Source: an uncultured Faecalicatena sp. (GTDB lineage: Bacteria; Bacillota; Clostridia; Lachnospirales; Lachnospiraceae). From it: a stretch of DNA of 63,751 nucleotides. A program made the position numbers and the translations under genes. The notes under the pieces are model-generated. The model had not been told where the DNA came from, ran no database searches, and was given only the letters and a program-made list of their open reading frames with translations. Positions 44,473 through 52,827 of this stretch are shown piece after piece. The DNA is taken from positions 1-63,751 of the forward strand of contig CABTYO010000014.1 of NCBI GenBank assembly GCA_902489075.1, written 5' to 3'. How positions within the stretch are numbered: position 1 is the stretch's first letter; every line of letters begins with the position of its first letter.

Positions 44473-45180
44473 ATGAAAAAATTAGAGCAGCTTTACGAAG
44501 GAAAAGCAAAAAAAGTGTTTGCTACAGAGGATCCAGATATTGTAATCGTAGACTATAAAGATGACGCTACTGCATTTAACGGAGAGAAAAAGGGAACAAT
44601 CGTAGGAAAAGGTGTGATCAACAACCGCATGACCAACTACATTTTCCAGGTTCTCGAAAAAGAAGGCGTACCGACACACTATGTAGAGGAATTAAGCGAC
44701 CGTGAGACAGCAGTAAAGAAAGTAGAGATCGTTCCGCTGGAAGTAATCGTGCGTAACGTGGCAGCAGGAAGTTTTTCCAAGAAGCTGGGCATCGAAGAGG
44801 GAAGAAAGTTAATCGCCCCAACACTGGAATTCAGCTACAAAGATGATGATCTCGGCGATCCGATGATCAACGATTACTTTGCAATCGCAATCGGCGCTGC
44901 AACAAGAGAAGAGATCGACAAGATCACAGAGTATACATTTAAGGTAAACGATGTGTTAAGAAAATTCTTTGACGAGGCAGGGATCGAGCTGATCGATTTC
45001 AAGATCGAATTCGGAAGATTCCACGGAGATATCATTCTGGCTGATGAGATTTCACCGGATACATGCAGACTGTGGGACAAAGAGACTCATGAGAAGCTGG
45101 ACAAAGACCGTTTCCGCAGAGACATGGGTAATGTTGAGGACGCTTATCAGGAAGTGTTCAAACGTATCGGCATTAAATAA
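44473..45180 (+). CDS. purC: SAICAR synthetase (phosphoribosylaminoimidazole-succinocarboxamide synthase)
   Basis: 235 residues from ATG 44473 (MKKLEQLYEGKAKKVF); a longer frame from 44374 lacks support. The family motifs are complete: YEGKAKKVF, DDATAFNGEKKG, VRNVAAGSF, FSYKDDDLGDP, LIDFKIEFGRFHG and ADEISPDTCRLWD. It joins aspartate to CAIR with ATP in purine biosynthesis. purB follows 17 bp later, so two successive aspartate-handling steps (PurC, PurB) are co-transcribed. Confidence 0.97.
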   Translation: MKKLEQLYEGKAKKVFATEDPDIVIVDYKDDATAFNGEKKGTIVGKGVINNRMTNYIFQVLEKEGVPTHYVEELSDRETAVKKVEIVPLEVIVRNVAAGSFSKKLGIEEGRKLIAPTLEFSYKDDDLGDPMINDYFAIAIGAATREEIDKITEYTFKVNDVLRKFFDEAGIELIDFKIEFGRFHGDIILADEISPDTCRLWDKETHEKLDKDRFRRDMGNVEDAYQEVFKRIGIK

Positions 45181-45197
45181 GATAGGAGATAACATTT

Positions 45198-46631
45198 ATG
45201 AGTACGGATCGTTATGTCAGCCCTCTTTCTGAGCGCTATGCCAGCAAAGAGATGCAGTATATATTTTCACCGGACAAGAAATTCAGGACATGGAGAAGGC
45301 TCTGGATCGCCCTTGCTGAGACAGAGAAGGAACTCGGACTGAACATTACAGAGGAACAGATTGAGGAACTCAAAGCCCATGCTGAGGATATTAATTATGA
45401 TGTGGCAAAAGAGCGCGAAAAAGTAGTGCGCCATGACGTTATGTCACACGTTTATGCTTATGGAGTGCAGTGCCCGAAGGCAAAAGGAATCATCCACTTA
45501 GGGGCAACTTCCTGTTACGTAGGGGATAATACAGATATCATCGTGATGTCTGAGGCGTTGAAACTGGTCCGCACGAAGTTAGTCAATGTCATCGCAGAAC
45601 TGGCGAAGTTCGCAGACGAGTATAAGGCACAGCCGACACTGGCCTTCACACATTTCCAGCCTGCACAGCCGACTACTGTTGGTAAGAGAGCCACACTGTG
45701 GATGCAGGAATTTGAGATGGATTTAGAGGACCTGGATTACGTTCTTGGCAGCTTAAAGCTTCTCGGTTCCAAGGGTACAACAGGTACACAGGCAAGCTTT
45801 CTGGAACTGTTCGACGGTGACCAGGAGACCATCGACAAGATCGACCCGATGATCGCAGAGAAGATGGGATTCAAAGCATGTTATCCGGTTTCCGGACAGA
45901 CCTATTCCAGAAAAGTGGATACGAGAGTTTTAAATGCACTCGCAGGAATCGCTGCAAGTGCACACAAATTCTCCAATGATATCCGTCTGCTCCAGCATTT
46001 AAAAGAAGTAGAAGAGCCATTTGAAAAATCACAGATCGGTTCCTCTGCCATGGCATATAAGAGAAATCCGATGAGAAGCGAGAGAATCGCCTCCCTGTCC
46101 AGATATGTGATGATCGACGCCTTAAATCCGGCCATCACATCCGCGACCCAGTGGTTCGAGAGAACCCTGGACGATTCCGCCAACAAGCGCTTAAGTGTGC
46201 CGGAAGGATTCCTGGCAATCGACGGAATCCTGGATCTGTGCCTGAACGTGGTAGACGGCCTGGTCGTATATCCGAAGGTCATTGAGAAGCGCCTGATGTC
46301 CGAACTGCCATTCATGGCAACCGAGAACATCATGATGGATGCGGTCAAAGCCGGCGGAGACAGACAGGAGCTGCACGAGAGAATCCGCGAACTTTCCATG
46401 GAAGCCGGAAAGAACGTAAAAGAAAAAGGCCTGGACAACAACCTGTTAGAGCTCATTGCGGCAGACGAAGCCTTCAACATGAGCCTTGAAGACCTCCAGA
46501 AGACCATGGACCCTGCCAAATACGTAGGGCGTGCAAAAGAACAGGTTGAGGCATACTTGAAAAATGTCATTAACCCACTGCTGGAAGAAAACAAAGAAGT
46601 CCTCGGCGTAAAAGCAGAAATCAATGTGTAG
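45198..46631 (+). CDS. purB: Adenylosuccinate lyase
   Basis: 477 residues, fumarase/aspartase superfamily. HLGATSCYVGDNTD near 96, THFQPAQPTTVGKRA near 148 (catalytic His), and the signature GSSAMAYKRNPMRSERI near 280 with the flexible loop Ser. It releases fumarate from SAICAR-derived SAICAR and from adenylosuccinate. Operon with purC. Followed at once by a 1-kb block of palindromes. Confidence 0.97.
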   Translation: MSTDRYVSPLSERYASKEMQYIFSPDKKFRTWRRLWIALAETEKELGLNITEEQIEELKAHAEDINYDVAKEREKVVRHDVMSHVYAYGVQCPKAKGIIHLGATSCYVGDNTDIIVMSEALKLVRTKLVNVIAELAKFADEYKAQPTLAFTHFQPAQPTTVGKRATLWMQEFEMDLEDLDYVLGSLKLLGSKGTTGTQASFLELFDGDQETIDKIDPMIAEKMGFKACYPVSGQTYSRKVDTRVLNALAGIAASAHKFSNDIRLLQHLKEVEEPFEKSQIGSSAMAYKRNPMRSERIASLSRYVMIDALNPAITSATQWFERTLDDSANKRLSVPEGFLAIDGILDLCLNVVDGLVVYPKVIEKRLMSELPFMATENIMMDAVKAGGDRQELHERIRELSMEAGKNVKEKGLDNNLLELIAADEAFNMSLEDLQKTMDPAKYVGRAKEQVEAYLKNVINPLLEENKEVLGVKAEINV

Positions 46632-46664
46632 GCGGGGGCAGAATTTTAAGTGACTCTAGTTGGG

Positions 46665-46960
46665 ACGCTTTAGAAAAGCCGGGACGGGATGCCCAAAGGG
46701 GCGCCTGTGCTGTTGGAAATGCAGGTCGCTGCGTTAAGCGGCAGTAAGAGAAAATACGTAAAATCAGCCGGAAACAGCCGGATTCACCGCCTAATCTGAT
46801 GATTAGGCGGCTCAGTCGGCTTTAAAAGTTGTTTTGGAAAACAACTTTTATCCGGCTGATTTTTCGTATTTTCCCTAACTGCCGCTAAACTCGCTGGATG
46901 CATTTTCAACAGCACAGGTGCCCCTTTGGGCATCCCGTCCCGGCTTTTCTAAAGCTGCGT
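46665..46960 (+). repeat. Branched palindromic element, copy C
   Basis: The outer arms (from TTTAGAAAAGCCGGGACGGG onward) pair over about 60 bp with few mismatches, then an internal loop GGTCGCTGCGTTAAG opposite CTAAACTCGCTGGA, then a second arm, then two tip hairpins: P2 46776-46821 (stem CCGCCTAATC/GATTAGGCGG, internal loop ATTCA/CTCAG, apical loop TGAT) and P3 46824-46849 (stem AAAAGTTGTT, loop TTGGAA). Stems share no sequence with copies A and B but loops do. No ORF. Same orientation as copy A. Confidence 0.9.
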
Positions 46961-46982
46961 GCATCAGGGCGTAGATAAAATC

Positions 46983-47137
46983 TGGACCGGAAGCCTGTGG
47001 AGGGAAGTCGGATGTGAACTGGCAGGGTGGGAAGTGTGGGATGGGGCAGAATATGGCAAAAATGAAGTAATACATAATTTCTACCCCATCCCTCACGTCT
47101 CACCCTGCCAGTTCACATCCGACTCCCCGGTCCAATC
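46983..47137. repeat. Long simple palindrome between copies C and B
   Basis: GTCGGATGTGAACTGGCAGG and its complement form the core of arms of about 55 bp with few mismatches, around an A/T-rich loop of about 37 nt. It lacks the two tip hairpins and the conserved loops of the branched elements. It may be a decayed or headless relative. Confidence 0.8.
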
Positions 47138-47164
47138 TCCACCGGGATAATGCTATTCATCCGA

Positions 47165-47488
47165 TTGGATGCGCCCAGCCAGAGTGGAAGGAGAAAGCAG
47201 GGGCGTGTATGCAGGGACAGAGGGCGTTTTTGGGGGGCTTTAAGCGTGTGATTAGAAACTCTTGGTGCAAATCCGGGAAATCCTGGGGACGCAGATTGAT
47301 CACCGAATCAATCTGCGGGGACGGCTGAGCTGAGAAAGCATCGGCTTTCTCAGTGAATCCGTCCCGTGCCCCAGGATTCCCCGGATTTGCACCAAGAGTT
47401 TCTTCACAAAGCGGGCAGTCCCCCAAAACGTCCTCTGTCCCTGCATACGCGCCCCTGTTTTCTCCTTCCTCTCTGGCGCCCCCTTCTC
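47165..47488 (-). repeat. Branched palindromic element, copy B (inverted relative to A)
   Basis: The core is clearly homologous to the reverse complement of copy A (GTGCAAATCC arms, P3 at 47290-47317 with stem CGCAGATTGAT, P2 at 47319-47364 with stem CTGAGAAAGC). Read on the minus strand, P2 has internal loop ATTCA/CTCAG and apical loop CGAT, and P3 has loop TCGGTG. The outer arms (GGAGAAAGCAGGGGCGTG and complement) are unrelated to those of copy A though each pairs with its own partner. Confidence 0.92.
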
Positions 47489-47612
47489 ACCGCAGAATTC
47501 CCATTATCCCACAATTTTTTTTAAAAAGGGTTGCAGTATTTCTTTTTCTTTTGTAGAATTTATAGTTATGTGGTGCTTGATGGAAAATTTTGGAAATTAC
47601 AGGTGATGAGAA

Positions 47613-48944
47613 ATGGAATATTGTGGATTTATTATTGATCATGAAGATGTGAAGAGAAGGCTGACAGGAGCTTTCTGTACTATTTTGGCTACAGTCTGTG
47701 TGGTAGGGACTGCATGTGATACGACGGCATGGGACTACGGGGATATGGCTTATGCCAATGAAGTGGCTCTGGAGAATGTGAACAGTGTGACGAAGTATCC
47801 GGCAGTTAAGGGATATCAGAGAGGGCTGGCTGACGCTGCCGATATGCTGCAGGGAGGAAAGAATTTTAATTATGCTGCGGATTTCAGAATGCTGGAACGG
47901 ATATCGAATGGAAGTGTTTTGGATCTTTCCGCTTATATTACTGATCTGGACGTAAGCAGCAGTGTGTCAGAGGCAGCTGGTTCGGGAATGGACGAGTACT
48001 TTGAATATGTCGTGGCGCCGGCTGCTCCGGGACTGCCTGAGATTCCAGCGGATGTTCCGGCTGTGGATGTTCCATCAGTGCCGGTTATACCCGACATTTC
48101 GGCAGACCTGGTTGTGCCTGGTGCTCCGGTAACCCCGATTGTACCGGACACTTCGATAGACCCGGCAGTACCTGACATTTCAATAGACCCGGTGGTACCT
48201 GACACTCCGATAGATCCGGCAGTACCGGACACTTCAATAGACCCGGCAGTACCTGATACTCCAATAGCCCCGGTGGTTCCTGATACTTCGATAGACTCTG
48301 ATATTTCTGGCACACCAATCGAACCAGTCGTTCCGGATACGCCGGAGGATACTGTTCCGGATAATCCGTCTGATGAGACAGGGAGAGTACCGGATCCACT
48401 GGCTGGTTTTCAGATAAATGAAGAAGGACTGATCTATGCAGTTTCAACCGAAGAGGCAGTGGTCAGTGACGATGGAACCCTGGAACTGCCGGGTGAGGGC
48501 TGCAGCGGGATTCTGAGCAGCGCCTTTGATGGTGCGGGAGAAGGAATCGGTGACATTGTCATACCGGCGAACATTACCTATATTGAAGATGGCACGCTTT
48601 CTGAGATTCCCAGTCTGTTTGGTATCTGGGTAGATGAGGGAAATCCAAATTACACCAGTCTGGATGCTGCACTTTTTGATAAGAGTATGTCTACATTATT
48701 GGCATTTCCAAGTGGATGGATCGGAACTTATGAAATGCCGGAAAGTGTGACCCGGATTGCAGATTATGCATTTGCCAATACAGGACTTGAGAAAATTTCC
48801 TTAAGAAGATGTTCCGGGCTGGTAGAGTTTAGCGGTGCAGTTTTTGGTGAAAACAATGGAGCCGGGATTACCATTTCTGTGCCAAGAGATCTGCTTCCGG
48901 AATATGAGGAGATCCTTGCAGGATATGATGTCACTCTGGAGTAG
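47613..48944 (+). CDS. Secreted protein with Pro/Asp repeats and BspA-type leucine-rich repeats
   Basis: 443 residues. A hydrophobic segment at about 20-38 (GAFCTILATVCVVGTAC) acts as signal or anchor. Residues about 165-255 are tandem units of the type VPDTSIDPA/VPDTPIDPV, a rigid proline-rich stalk. The C-terminal 150 residues carry LRR_5-like units (SVTRIADYAFANTGLEKISL) around a DEGNPNYTSLDAALFDKSM block, as in BspA-like surface proteins. No LPxTG signal. Likely exported; role unknown. It follows the palindrome block and precedes the ThrE pair. Confidence 0.8.
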   Translation: MEYCGFIIDHEDVKRRLTGAFCTILATVCVVGTACDTTAWDYGDMAYANEVALENVNSVTKYPAVKGYQRGLADAADMLQGGKNFNYAADFRMLERISNGSVLDLSAYITDLDVSSSVSEAAGSGMDEYFEYVVAPAAPGLPEIPADVPAVDVPSVPVIPDISADLVVPGAPVTPIVPDTSIDPAVPDISIDPVVPDTPIDPAVPDTSIDPAVPDTPIAPVVPDTSIDSDISGTPIEPVVPDTPEDTVPDNPSDETGRVPDPLAGFQINEEGLIYAVSTEEAVVSDDGTLELPGEGCSGILSSAFDGAGEGIGDIVIPANITYIEDGTLSEIPSLFGIWVDEGNPNYTSLDAALFDKSMSTLLAFPSGWIGTYEMPESVTRIADYAFANTGLEKISLRRCSGLVEFSGAVFGENNGAGITISVPRDLLPEYEEILAGYDVTLE

Positions 48945-49121
48945 TGAAATGGAGTCTGTATGAAAGCCAGATAAATCTGGGCTGTATGAAAGTCAGGGCT
49001 TTCACAAGAGAGGAATTTGTGTTAAAATGTCTATTGCGCCGTAAAATAAACAACAATAATGTCCGGTATATCAACCGGCTTATTAGGAAAGTGAATACGA
49101 GACAAGAAGGCAGGCTTTTCA

Positions 49122-49898
49122 ATGATAGATTATAAACTTGTTATGAACACTGCCATACTGGCAGGGGAATTAATGTTGTGCAGTGGGGCGGAGACATATC
49201 GTGTGGAAGATACCATGACCCGGATCCTGGATACGGCCAATGCGGAGACCGTTGAGGCAAGCGTGATGATGACCGGTATTGTTGCGACCCTGGGCAATCC
49301 GGATATGGAGCCCATCACTGCGACGAAGCGTGTGCAGGAGAGAGGGACCAATCTGAACAGTATTATGGAGGTGAATGAGATTTCCAGAAAGTACTGTGCA
49401 GGAGAACTGCCGCTTGAAGAAGCATATGCGAGACTCAAAGGGATTGGCCGGAAGCAGTACAGTGTATGGCTCTTTAACGTGGCGGTCGTTGCTGTGTGTT
49501 CAGGTTTCGCCCCGCTTTTTGGCGGAGGGATCATTGAGATGGCTGCCGCAGTTGTGACGGGAAGTATGCTTGCAATTGTGCTGACTGTGGGGAAAAAGCT
49601 GCAGATCGATGGATTTATCCTGAATCTGGTATCCTCCTTTGCAGTGGCGGTGACAGCAATCCTGCTTAAGCAGGTCCTCCCGATCATAAATGATAACGTC
49701 ATCACCATGAGCTCGATTATGCCGCTCGTGCCAGGGGTTGCGATTACAAATGCAGTGCGTGACACGCTCCTTGGCGACTATATTTCCGGGGCAGCCCGGA
49801 TTCTGGAGGCATTTCTGATCGCAGCAGCAGTCGCCCTTGGAGTTGGATGCGGCATGGCGCTGATGGGAGCAGTCTTTCCGGGAGGTGGCATGATATGA
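49122..49898 (+). CDS. ThrE/YjjP-like threonine/serine exporter, N-terminal component
   Basis: 258 residues. Residues 1-110 form the cytosolic DUF1212 domain (GELMLCSGAETYRVEDTM, conserved Ser-Gly-Ala-Glu-Thr), followed by five membrane helices with PLVPGVAITNAVRDTL near 202. The partner small subunit overlaps by 4 nt. Together they equal one ThrE polypeptide and export small hydroxylated amino acids or related acids (YjjPB exports succinate in E. coli), so substrate is open. Confidence 0.92.
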   Translation: MIDYKLVMNTAILAGELMLCSGAETYRVEDTMTRILDTANAETVEASVMMTGIVATLGNPDMEPITATKRVQERGTNLNSIMEVNEISRKYCAGELPLEEAYARLKGIGRKQYSVWLFNVAVVAVCSGFAPLFGGGIIEMAAAVVTGSMLAIVLTVGKKLQIDGFILNLVSSFAVAVTAILLKQVLPIINDNVITMSSIMPLVPGVAITNAVRDTLLGDYISGAARILEAFLIAAAVALGVGCGMALMGAVFPGGGMI

Positions 49899-50341
49899 TG
49901 TTCATTCTGGGTGTTCTGGGATGTTTTGCGGCCGTGTCGGCTTTTGCTGTCATATTGGAGACGCCGCGCAAATATGTGCTCCATGATGGAATCGTAGGCG
50001 GAATCGGCGGATTTGTGTATTTGTTCAGTGTACAGAAGGGACTGGATGTGGTTCTGGCTTCCTTCCTCTCTGCACTGGCCATCGCACTGATGTCCCATAC
50101 ATTTGCAAGGATATTTAAAGCTCCTGTGACTATTTTCCTGATTGCAGGGATTCTGCCGACTGTGCCCGGTGCGGGTATGTACAGGATTGTCTACTATATT
50201 ATTGCAGGCGACAGTGCAAAGAGCAGTTATTACCTGGTTCAGACACTGGAGGTCGCAGGCGTGATTGCACTTGCGATCTTTATTACAGATACGTTATTTA
50301 AAATGCGGATTAAAAAGGAAAAAATGAAGGAAAAACCGTGA
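49895..50341 (+). CDS. ThrE/YjjB-like exporter, C-terminal component
   Basis: 148 residues from ATG 49895, GGAGGTGG upstream, overlapping the preceding stop. About four to five membrane helices (DUF3815), with LPTVPGAGMYRIVYYI near 100, the second P-G signature matching that of the first subunit. Needs the preceding protein to form a transporter. Confidence 0.92.
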   Translation: MMFILGVLGCFAAVSAFAVILETPRKYVLHDGIVGGIGGFVYLFSVQKGLDVVLASFLSALAIALMSHTFARIFKAPVTIFLIAGILPTVPGAGMYRIVYYIIAGDSAKSSYYLVQTLEVAGVIALAIFITDTLFKMRIKKEKMKEKP

Positions 50342-50447
50342 AATTACGCCTTTTTTGTTTGTTGAACAATTACAGGACTTGTTCTATAATAAAATTAACA
50401 AGAGAACCTGCGTCAATTGTTTTGGGAATGAGAAAGGCGGGATGATT

Positions 50448-51191
50448 ATGTTAAGCGCTAATATTTTTCGTATGCTGGAAGAGAGTAAGTACACGGTGGC
50501 AATGTGTGGGATTGAGATGCTTCATGAGAATGGGTATTCAAGACTGCGTGATGGAGAAGCGGCTTATGACATAGAACAGAAATATGGTTATTCTATGGAA
50601 GAGATTCTAAGCAGTACCTTCTATGCCACCAGAAAAGACCTTTTCTTTGACTTTTACAAAAAGGAGATTCTCGCCCAGACAGATATTCCGCCGGGAAAGG
50701 GATATCTTTACCTTCAGAAGCTGGAAGAGTATGGTCTTGTGCAGTGTGAGATTACAAGACGGATTTTCGGGCTTCTGGAACGGGCAGGATGTAAGCATGT
50801 AGTGAATCTGCATGGCTCTGTGTATGACAATTTCTGTACTCACTGTGGAAGAAGGTACTCCATCGAGTATGTGAGAACGTCAAAAGGGGTACCGCTTTGT
50901 GAGCGGTGTGAGAATCCGATCCGCCCGGGGATCTGCCTGTATGGTGAGATGGTGGATAATGGGCTGATCACAAAGGCGGCAGAAGAGATCCAGAAAGCAG
51001 ATCTGCTTTTAGTACTGGGGTCCCCTCTGCATGCAGGTCTGTGCCATCAGATGATTAAGTATTATAATGGAAGCAAACTGATCCTGATCACCAGTGGGGA
51101 ACATTTTTCAGATAAGATGGCCGATCTGGTCGTTTACAGCAGGGTAGATGATTTCCTGGAAAAGCTGGTTATGGAGTATCAGGGAAGATGA
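50448..51191 (+). CDS. Degenerate Sir2-like protein
   Basis: 247 residues from ATG 50448 (AAAGGCGG upstream). Sirtuin features kept: LHGSVYDNFCTHCGRRY near 117 with the catalytic-position His and first zinc CxxC, CERC near 149, then NPIRPGICLYGEMVD and LLLVLGSPLHA. Features lost: the N-terminal GAGxS/SGIPDFRG NAD loop is replaced by MCGIEMLHENGYSRLRDGE, and TQNIDGLH by CEITRRIFGLLERAG. NAD-dependent deacylation therefore seems unlikely or altered. The 3' end is part of a tandem repeat. Confidence 0.85.
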   Translation: MLSANIFRMLEESKYTVAMCGIEMLHENGYSRLRDGEAAYDIEQKYGYSMEEILSSTFYATRKDLFFDFYKKEILAQTDIPPGKGYLYLQKLEEYGLVQCEITRRIFGLLERAGCKHVVNLHGSVYDNFCTHCGRRYSIEYVRTSKGVPLCERCENPIRPGICLYGEMVDNGLITKAAEEIQKADLLLVLGSPLHAGLCHQMIKYYNGSKLILITSGEHFSDKMADLVVYSRVDDFLEKLVMEYQGR

Positions 51192-51266
51192 TTTCCCGGT
51201 AAAGCTGGTTATGGAATACCAGGGCAGATAATTTTCAGAAAGAGCTGGTTATGGAATACCAGGGAA
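51147..51266 (+). repeat. Three tandem 40-bp repeats at the end of the sirtuin-like gene
   Basis: Units 51147-51186, 51187-51226 and 51227-51266 each end AGCTGGTTATGGA followed by TAxCAGGG. The first holds the last codons of the gene; the stop forms at the unit 1/2 junction. Units 2 and 3 are more alike and extend into noncoding DNA. Confidence 0.9.
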
Positions 51267-51306
51267 GAGAATAATTAAAAGAAAAACAGAAAGTGGAGAA
51301 GATAAC

Positions 51307-52761
51307 ATGAGTAAAGTAAGAACAAGATTCGCACCAAGCCCGACAGGGAGAATGCATGTAGGGAACTTAAGGACAGCATTGTATGCATATCTGATTGCTA
51401 AGCATGAGGGAGGAGATTTCATCCTGCGTGTGGAAGACACGGACCAGGAGCGTTTTGTAGAAGGCGCGCTGGAGATCATTTACCGGACTCTGGAGAAGAC
51501 AGGGCTGATCCATGATGAGGGGCCGGATAAGGATGCAGGTTATGGTCCTTATGTACAGAGTGAGAGGAATGCATCCGGTTTGTACTTAAAGTATGCAAAG
51601 CAGCTTGTAGAGCAGGGAGATGCTTACTATTGCTTCTGTGATAAGGAAAGGCTGGAGTCTTTAAAGACATCTGTATCTGAGGACGGTACAGATATCGTCG
51701 TGTATGACAAGCACTGTCTCGGGCTTTCCAGAGAAGAGGTGGAGGAGAACCTAAAGGCTGGAAAGCCATGGGTGATCCGTCTGAACGTGCCGAATGAAGG
51801 AACGACAACCTTCCATGATGAGATTTACGGAGACATTACCGTGCCGAATGCGGAACTCGATGATATGATCCTGATCAAATCCGACGGTTTCCCGACCTAT
51901 AATTTTGCTAACGTAATCGACGACCACCTGATGGAGATCACACATGTTGTCAGGGGGAATGAATACCTGTCCTCCGCACCGAAGTATAACCGCCTGTACG
52001 AGGCATTCGGCTGGGATGTGCCTGTATACGTGCACTGTCCGCTGATCACAGACGAGAATCATAAGAAGCTGAGCAAGCGCTGCGGACATTCCTCCTATGA
52101 GGACCTGATCGACCAGGGCTTTGTATCAGAGGCAGTAGTGAATTTTGTTGCACTCCTTGGATGGAGCCCGGCAGACACCAGAGAGATCTTCTCCCTTGAG
52201 GAGCTTGTGGAGGCGTTTGATTACCGCCATATGAGCAAGTCTCCGGCTGTATTTGATACCGTGAAGCTGAAATGGATGAACGGTGAATATCTAAAAGCCA
52301 TGGACTTTGACAGATTCTATGAGATGGCAGAGCCATATATTAAGGAAGTAATTACAAAGGATTTTGATTTGAAGAAGATTGCCGGATTAGTCAAGAGCAG
52401 GATCGAGGTATTCCCGGATATCAGGGAACAGATCGACTTCTTCGAGGAAGTGCCGGAATATGACACTGCGATGTACACACATAAGAAGATGAAAACCAAT
52501 GAAGAAACCTCCCTGGAAGTACTCACAGAGATCCTTCCGCTTTTGGAGGTTCAGGAAGACTACAGCAATGATGCCCTGTTCGAGATGCTCAAAGGCTATG
52601 TGGCAGAGAAGGGCTGTAAGAATGGATACGTAATGTGGCCTGTCAGAACGGCGGTCAGCGGTAAGCAGAATACTCCGGGCGGCGCTACGGAGCTTATGGA
52701 GATTCTTGGAAAAGAAGAGTCCATTCAGAGAATTAAAGCAGCAATTGAAAAGTTGAGTTAA
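51307..52761 (+). CDS. gltX: Glutamyl-tRNA synthetase
   Basis: 484 residues, class I. HIGH-type motif is FAPSPTGRMHVGNLRTALY at 8-26, RVEDTDQER near 43, and the KMSKS-type motif is KKLSKRCG near 255. Normal length. The anticodon-binding domain occupies the C-terminal 170 residues. Whether it charges only Glu-tRNA or also tRNA-Gln cannot be told; many clostridia use the indirect Gln pathway. Starts 46 bp after the 40-bp repeats. Confidence 0.97.
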   Translation: MSKVRTRFAPSPTGRMHVGNLRTALYAYLIAKHEGGDFILRVEDTDQERFVEGALEIIYRTLEKTGLIHDEGPDKDAGYGPYVQSERNASGLYLKYAKQLVEQGDAYYCFCDKERLESLKTSVSEDGTDIVVYDKHCLGLSREEVEENLKAGKPWVIRLNVPNEGTTTFHDEIYGDITVPNAELDDMILIKSDGFPTYNFANVIDDHLMEITHVVRGNEYLSSAPKYNRLYEAFGWDVPVYVHCPLITDENHKKLSKRCGHSSYEDLIDQGFVSEAVVNFVALLGWSPADTREIFSLEELVEAFDYRHMSKSPAVFDTVKLKWMNGEYLKAMDFDRFYEMAEPYIKEVITKDFDLKKIAGLVKSRIEVFPDIREQIDFFEEVPEYDTAMYTHKKMKTNEETSLEVLTEILPLLEVQEDYSNDALFEMLKGYVAEKGCKNGYVMWPVRTAVSGKQNTPGGATELMEILGKEESIQRIKAAIEKLS

Positions 52762-52827
52762 GATGATGTCCGGGTGTGGGTGAGTTTTCCTGCACCCGGC
52801 AGATCTTTTGAAGAGAAAGAGGAGTAT

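Noticed and set aside
47157..47426. Minus-strand frame of 89 codons resembling the one at 26390
   Set aside because: The protein similarity (AFSAQPS, LRPQDFPDLHQ) is a by-product of the homologous repeat cores A and B, not a gene family.
47933..48313. Minus-strand frame with repeated SGTAGSIEV units
   Set aside because: Antisense reading of the Pro/Asp repeats; no start signals.
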